From positions 1-25,664 of the IMG/VR virus record IMGVR_UViG_3300018420_000098: a stretch of 25,664 bases of DNA; one strand, written 5' to 3'. Below are positions 22,301 through 25,664 of the stretch, in pieces (position 1 is the stretch's first letter; every line of letters starts with the position of its first letter). Source of the stretch: a virus. The translations under genes and the position numbers were made by a program. Under the pieces are notes generated by a model. That model was given only the letters and a program-made list of their open reading frames with translations. It ran no database searches and was not told the origin of the DNA.

Positions 22301-22963
22301 CGCAACATCAACTAAGTGAGTCACAACGGACATATTGTCGTTTCCGCCGTTGGCTGCGGTCATAAAAACAGCGCCGCCAAGAATTGCTTTTGTTGTATTA
22401 GGAACTAGCACCATGAAACCAGCGTTTGGATTATCTGTTGCATCCGTATCGCCATAGTTATTTTCAAAGGCAGATTTAATAGGATTAGATAACGATTCAC
22501 TAACAGAACTAACACTATCATCGCTGTTTACAACTAATTTATCACCGTTTGCAAGGGCGCCTGAAGCAACTGCTTGAAAAGATCCTCCGATTATTGATGG
22601 AATTGATGGAGTGCCAGTTATATCAGCATATGCTCCACTAGTAGCAACTGTGGCTAATGTAGGAGTGCCACTAAGGTCTGTATAAGATCCACTAGTAGCA
22701 ACTGCGGCTAATGTAGGAGTGCCAGTTAAAGAACTATAAGCCCCATCAAAAAGTGTGGGTAGATCAGACAAATCATCGTAACTTACTGTACCGCCGTCTT
22801 CGCCTTGAAACAAATATCCCAATGTGTTCCAATCGTCAACACCGTTTCCTATTTTAAATTTATTGGTATCAGTTTCATATCCAAACTCACCTTGTGTTAG
22901 AGTCGGGTTTACAGCAGTCCAACTAGTAGAAGCATCTCTTCTTAGCTGTATTATACGAGACAT
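19400..22963 (-). CDS. Large tail fiber protein with Mtd-like N-terminus and internal repeats
   Basis: This 1187-residue protein is a probable host-recognition fiber. Residues 1-52 (IIQLRRDAST, LTQGEFGYETDTNKFKIGNG) match the small N-terminal domain shared by Mtd-type and other phage fibers. Residues 62-122 hold repeats of the type YSSLTGTPTLAAVATSGSYT and TDLSGTPTLATVATSGAYAD. A second block of the same repeats lies near residues 700-740, and the unit NQVLTTDGSG occurs twice further on. A beta-rich region of about 550 residues lies between the blocks. The C-terminal 150 residues look like a compact receptor-binding tip. The gene overlaps its upstream neighbour by one base (TAATG) and is followed by a chaperone-like gene. 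The receptor is unknown. Confidence 0.85.
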   Translation of the reverse strand: MSRIIQLRRDASTSWTAVNPTLTQGEFGYETDTNKFKIGNGVDDWNTLGYLFQGEDGGTVSYDDLSDLPTLFDGAYSSLTGTPTLAAVATSGSYTDLSGTPTLATVATSGAYADITGTPSIPSIIGGSFQAVASGALANGDKLVVNSDDSVSSVSESLSNPIKSAFENNYGDTDATDNPNAGFMVLVPNTTKAILGGAVFMTAANGGNDNMSVVTHLVDVASNGTVTKVSPDYMGHLHATNDTDQSINLYQSGQSEKPFLAYWDTAQNCLVFGYSRRGGNNNDFYFNTATVSGNNITWGTSQKVAAINTALTVNRSTSYFQIAATAYNSTDNNAAVFFKCNPTGGAPSGDIVPFIMSYNGTTLTATEAPSSKISDISGETGVDAIYNLVSVWCSWDNNYLLSWNTVANSGAGLKSRIKVASMSSTGTISNVQSHYNDADYSYALHRELIADDVANRVLYSYAVEEQPGEVVDTRHYKMLTISSGVVTIPATSSHEVAQFQNDDRNEYRTSMISSGVYVITKMTADEAGPYDSYEGYVTWESYDLLYDGSAFTTRTPANGSTMHTKFNFVNTWGQALYAQAVVNGSVVTATGTYGTGQYSGDTLILSYIPGEISSNLTSENYVGISDAAYADGATATIQSAGAVDDAQSGLTPGQSYFVQGDGTLSTTADDPSVFAGVALSSTEILIAKNDSGGGVSNYNDLTNLPTLFDGAYSSLTGAPTLATVATSGAYTDLTGTPTIPSALTDIGITDGTANQVLTTDGSGSFTFTDAASSYGNTEVDTHLNTGSASANQILSWNGSDYTWVEDQITSVGTSTVIAPFALANVDGTSGSGTGISYGSWNSGSGTLTFTFSSAQSDSNYIVMTDGEFTDDGRLASVSNKSTTGFQVSFYDSNGNTVTPSSFSRFAVVVYGSTPTTTVIGSGTSDVVDDTSPQLGGNLDVNGNDIVSAGNGDIDFDPDGSGNVIFKGNSTRGSGAFKLNCENNSHGITIKGPPHSANADYTLTLPNDDGSANQVLTTDGSGNLSWANNNSAGGGAWALFSSTTITSAVSQIDMALSSSYSTYMIVVDNLDPCGALYFRWKRGGAWIWFDYNYTETGTSIIQRTNQARFKIAGFDADNHASAMIFLNNVNETGGQNPSLFSQAVETNKQMTIAGNNSDSISGAVTDIRLYFDSNPTSGSVYIYRLQTS
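20741..20873 (-). repeat. Fiber repeat block, downstream copy
   Basis: This block encodes NDLTNLPTLFDGAYSSLTGA and further SGAYTDLTGTPT units, near-copies of the block at 22598-22780 at both protein and DNA level (compare plus-strand caccgtcaaaaagtgtgggg here with cccatcaaaaagtgtgggta there). Ends are approximate. Confidence 0.75.
22598..22780 (-). repeat. Fiber repeat block, upstream copy with tandem units
   Basis: Three tandem units of about 20 codons encode LTGTPTL / LSGTPTL / ITGTPSI steps. On the plus strand ctaatgtaggagtgcca occurs at successive units, separated by copies of actagtagcaact, so the units are alike at DNA level and could recombine with each other or with the block at 20741-20873. 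Confidence 0.75.
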
Positions 22964-23526
22964 TAAGCAATTCCTCCATCAATTCGTTCAGATTCAGTGT
23001 ATTGACTATTAGAAGTCCCAGCATCTACATTTTGTGTGGCTATGTAAACACTATTAGCTGACCCCCCGTCAAAATCACTTGATCCTGCCGACAATAGTAT
23101 AGTAGTTCCAATTATATCTATAACATCTCCAGCACTAGCGGGAGTGTTTAAAACAACACTTGTTCCATCTGTTGCAGTAAAATCTGCAGGTACTTTTTTC
23201 AAGCCGTTTACATATACTTCTACATGTCCGACAGAGTACCTAGAAGAAAAGGTAGTTTGATTTGAAGTGGCAGTAAACACATCATGTTCTGTTGATGCGT
23301 CATTAAATAATCCGGTATGATATTTTACTCTGTTATCTATTGCAGTAGCTGATAATATTGCTTCATCAGTATAATTGAATGCTTCTCCGCTAACCTGCAG
23401 AGTTACATCAGCGAAATCTTCTGTTTCTATACCATCATTTGCTGTGTCAGAAATTCTTGCATTGGTGTTCGTCAGGATTTTTCCCCGAACATTGTCAAAG
23501 AGAATTCTCCTAACACGGCGTGACAT
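22963..23526 (-). CDS. Tail fiber-associated or virion structural protein
   Basis: This 187-residue protein starts with a basic segment (MSRRVRRILFDNVRGKILTN). Its central domain (TTFSSRYSVGHVEVYVNGLK then DFTATDGTSVVLNTPASAGD) has the beta-rich pattern found in many marine phage fiber and receptor-binding proteins. It is joined to the large fiber gene and to the upstream gene by one-base overlaps, so the three are made together. A fiber hinge or accessory fiber role is likely from context; the exact role is unknown. Confidence 0.72.
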   Translation of the reverse strand: MSRRVRRILFDNVRGKILTNTNARISDTANDGIETEDFADVTLQVSGEAFNYTDEAILSATAIDNRVKYHTGLFNDASTEHDVFTATSNQTTFSSRYSVGHVEVYVNGLKKVPADFTATDGTSVVLNTPASAGDVIDIIGTTILLSAGSSDFDGGSANSVYIATQNVDAGTSNSQYTESERIDGGIA

Positions 23527-24119
23527 TACTGTGCAACCTCTATAGTCTTAACTATAGCAGTCCACCGTATTGTTTGTGAAGAATCTCCTGTGACATAGAC
23601 TCCAATAGAATTATTTGTGTTATCGGCTCTAACATCAACCTGCCAATTTAAGTTATCTTGAGCAACGGCAATTTCATACATGTCACCAACGTCAGATACA
23701 GTATCGGAAAAATTATCAGCACATCCTTTTAAATGCCAAGCACCACTTTCTCCAACGGCATCAGTTCTTCTAGCTACTACAGAAACTTCGTAAAAACAAG
23801 TGGTGTCTGTAGCAACCGGAACTCTACTTGATCCTGTTGATAATACTTCTGCTTCAGTACTAGATGTTGTTGTTCCATATAAAACATATTGTTTAGTATT
23901 GAAAGAGGGGGCTCCATGCTCTAGTACCCCTGATATGGAAACATTATTAGGAGAAATGTCTGTACTAGATCCTCCTAATAACTCTATTACACTGCCATTT
24001 GACTTTTTAGTGTATAGTTTGCCGTCTTCAAGGTTGACTGCCAATTCACCCACATCAAGATCAGAAGCTGTTGGTTGCTGTGCAGGAACCTCGCTTCTTT
24101 TTAATTGTATAATTGCCAT
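23526..24119 (-). CDS. Small fiber-like virion protein with Mtd-type N-terminal domain
   Basis: The first 50 residues of this 197-residue protein (IIQLKRSEVPAQQPTASDLD, VGELAVNLEDGKLYTKKSNG) are the same type of N-terminal domain as in the large fiber, found in phage fiber and baseplate proteins. The rest (YEVSVVARRTDAVGESGAWH, IGVYVTGDSSQTIRWTAIVK) looks like a beta-sandwich tip domain. AAAAGGA precedes the ATG. Upstream lie a strong terminator and an AT-rich stretch without a TATAAATA box. It starts the fiber gene cluster. Confidence 0.75.
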   Translation of the reverse strand: MAIIQLKRSEVPAQQPTASDLDVGELAVNLEDGKLYTKKSNGSVIELLGGSSTDISPNNVSISGVLEHGAPSFNTKQYVLYGTTTSSTEAEVLSTGSSRVPVATDTTCFYEVSVVARRTDAVGESGAWHLKGCADNFSDTVSDVGDMYEIAVAQDNLNWQVDVRADNTNNSIGVYVTGDSSQTIRWTAIVKTIEVAQ

Positions 24120-24162
24120 TTAAGTTTTCCTTTTCTATACCCTTATAATATATATAACAAAC

Positions 24163-24222
24163 AAAAAACTCATTGATTCCTATTACAGTATTACCTGCTT
24201 TTTAATAGAAATCAATGAGTTT
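24163..24222 (-). terminator. Strong rho-independent terminator after the FG-GAP gene
   Basis: On the minus strand a 20-bp stem with one mismatch (AAACTCATTGATTTCTATTA with TAATAGGAATCAATGAGTTT) and a 17-base loop runs straight into TTTTTT. It lies about 70 bases after the stop of the beta-propeller gene and separates it from the fiber cluster. Confidence 0.85.
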
Positions 24223-24289
24223 AAAGTATAATTAACATTGAATCTAAAGTAGCTTTACAACACTGCCCCACTACTCATAGAGTAATCAA

Positions 24290-25664
24290 CTATTCGTATA
24301 AATCATACTCTTCTACTTTGCCTGTGCCCTGATTAGGACCAGCAGCAGCGTAGCCTGCTAAGAACCGATCATTACCCAAAGAAATGCCAGACAATGCATC
24401 ATTATCAGCAGTCTCAGGAGTAGTATCAGGATTCGCTAAAGTAGCGCATAATGCAGTATCAGTCCAAGTGCCGTCAGTAGTCTTGAAAATATAATTAGCA
24501 CCAGAACTAGAACCGGGAGGCTCGCCTAGTGCAGCTTCGTATATATGAAGGTTTCCAAGATTACTTGCTTCACGATAAGCTCCGATAACAAAAGTTCCGC
24601 TGTCACTAAGTGCAACAGCAGCGCCAAATCTTCCGTTATTAGACGGACTCGGAGATGTGAGAACTTTTACAGTAGATCCAGTTGTCAAATCTATTACATA
24701 AGATGTGCCGATTTCTTGGGAGCTGTATTCATCGGCATACGCTCCAGCAAGTAAATAATCCCCTGAAATACTAACCGAAGCTCCGAAGTAGTCAGCCCAA
24801 ACAATTCCGGAGTTATTCGGGTTATTAATAGTTCTTATTGAACTGCCATTAGAAGGATTATAGATATAAACCCTACCTGATCTATAATTTCCAACACCTA
24901 CTCCTGAAAATTGATCATCCCAGCCGGAACTTCCAATTGCAATATAATCGTCAGTAATAGCTAATGATTCACCGAAATCATTTCCGCTACCTTGAGGATC
25001 GTTAAAAGTTCTAAGTAAAGAACCATTTGACCTGTTAAGTACAAGGACCTTATTATCTGTAGATCCAACTGCAACATAAGAATCAGATAATGCCACTACG
25101 CTACCAAAGTTACCGATTTGTGAGGTATCACTATATGTCCAAACCCTTGATGCAGAAGAAGAGCTTACACTATAAAGGTGTACTTTTCTAGACTCGCTAT
25201 TAGCATGCGGCTCGCCGATAACTAGATGCGTTTCATCCATAGCCAAGGATTGACCAAAATGAGCATTGTCGGCATATCCACCAGGAGGGTTGTTAATAGT
25301 GTGTACTAGAGAACCTGTTGCATTGCTAAAAATGTACACTCTGCCTTGGCGGTTTTGTCCACTTACAGTTTCATAAGGTGCACCAACAGCAGTAAGAGTA
25401 CTGTTTACTGCCACCGCCCCTCCAAAGTAATATTGCCCGTCATTTGGATTGTTTAAAGTATGTACCACGGTATTAGTAGAGGTATCTATTATGACAGCTT
25501 CGCCTGCATAACTAGCATTGGTGCTTGCTACCCAAGCATTATCAGCCCCAGCAACTGCATATGAGCCGTCAGAAGAAATTGCACAGACCTTGGCGGTTGG
25601 CGCATTTCCGCCTGAACGAGTACTACCTGATATGGTTGCTTGTAAACTAGATTGAGAATAATCA
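24290..25664 (-). CDS. FG-GAP-like beta-propeller virion protein, C-terminal part (partial)
   Basis: The frame is open from its stop at 24290 to the window edge (457 codons seen), so the gene starts outside; GTG at 25468 is internal, not the start. The protein is built from repeats of about 50 residues with a core such as FGSVVALSDSYVAVGS, FGESLAITDDYIAIGSSG, FGASVSISGDYLLAGAYAD and FGAAVALSDSGTFVIGAY, each followed by a strand like GRVYIYNPSNGS. This is the FG-GAP/integrin-alpha type of propeller. The last 80 residues (IFKTTDGTWTDTALCATLAN, LSGISLGNDRFLAGYAAAGP) vary from the pattern. Such repeats mediate adhesion in cell-surface proteins; here the location beside fiber genes suggests a large tail or fiber-associated structural protein that binds the host surface. 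Confidence 0.75.
   Translation of the reverse strand, partial: DYSQSSLQATISGSTRSGGNAPTAKVCAISSDGSYAVAGADNAWVASTNASYAGEAVIIDTSTNTVVHTLNNPNDGQYYFGGAVAVNSTLTAVGAPYETVSGQNRQGRVYIFSNATGSLVHTINNPPGGYADNAHFGQSLAMDETHLVIGEPHANSESRKVHLYSVSSSSASRVWTYSDTSQIGNFGSVVALSDSYVAVGSTDNKVLVLNRSNGSLLRTFNDPQGSGNDFGESLAITDDYIAIGSSGWDDQFSGVGVGNYRSGRVYIYNPSNGSSIRTINNPNNSGIVWADYFGASVSISGDYLLAGAYADEYSSQEIGTSYVIDLTTGSTVKVLTSPSPSNNGRFGAAVALSDSGTFVIGAYREASNLGNLHIYEAALGEPPGSSSGANYIFKTTDGTWTDTALCATLANPDTTPETADNDALSGISLGNDRFLAGYAAAGPNQGTGKVEEYDLYE

Noticed and set aside
22598-22780. Spaced DNA repeats resembling a CRISPR array
   Set aside because: The repeats are in frame, encode fiber protein units and lack unique spacers; they are coding repeats.
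25466-25468. GTG as the start of the FG-GAP protein
   Set aside because: The frame stays open to the window edge with the same repeat style upstream, so the gene is partial and this codon is internal.

Overview
The window is a 25.7 kb piece of a T4-type contractile-tailed phage genome (T4-like myovirus). It looks like a marine lineage infecting a Gram-negative bacterium. The DNA is AT-rich and every gene I can support reads on the minus strand, so transcription runs from high to low coordinates. The order of head, neck, tail and packaging genes is that of T4: gp13, 14, 15, 16, 17, 18, 19, 20, core proteins, 21, 22, 23, then uvsY and uvsW. Seven exact copies of the T4 late-promoter box TATAAATA, plus one CATAAATA variant, sit upstream of genes on the coding strand.

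Layout in transcription order. (1) 25664-22963: a partial FG-GAP-like beta-propeller protein cut by the window edge, a strong terminator, and two small fiber or virion proteins. (2) 22963-19076: a 1187-residue tail fiber with an Mtd-like N-terminus and internal repeats, then a tail-fiber assembly chaperone-like gene. (3) 19065-10268: neck proteins gp13 and gp14, tail gp15, terminase gp16 and gp17, sheath gp18, tube gp19, portal gp20 and a small core protein. (4) 10281-6308: two small proteins, protease gp21, scaffold gp22 and major capsid gp23, closed by a strong terminator. (5) 6167-1770: an accessory block described below. (6) 1671-1: a tail-tube-fold protein, uvsY and the N-terminal part of uvsW.

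The accessory block is the exciting part. After a free-standing HNH endonuclease comes a late promoter and a tight operon for exported redox and copper proteins. It holds a cytochrome c fused to a PHM-like (Cu type II, ascorbate-dependent) monooxygenase, a thioredoxin-fold plus cytochrome c protein, a second PHM-like monooxygenase, a 23-residue peptide that matches PqqA (the precursor of the redox cofactor PQQ), a CopC-type periplasmic copper protein, and two tiny membrane proteins. The pqqA gene and both tiny genes are too short for ordinary ORF calling.

Both monooxygenases keep all six expected copper ligands, both cytochromes keep CxxCH and a candidate distal Met, PqqA keeps the Glu-xxx-Tyr pair, and CopC keeps His1 and DxH. 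The cassette therefore looks functional. My inference is that late in infection the phage boosts a periplasmic copper, heme and PQQ oxidation pathway in a host that has its own PQQ and cytochrome c maturation machinery. The substrate is unknown.
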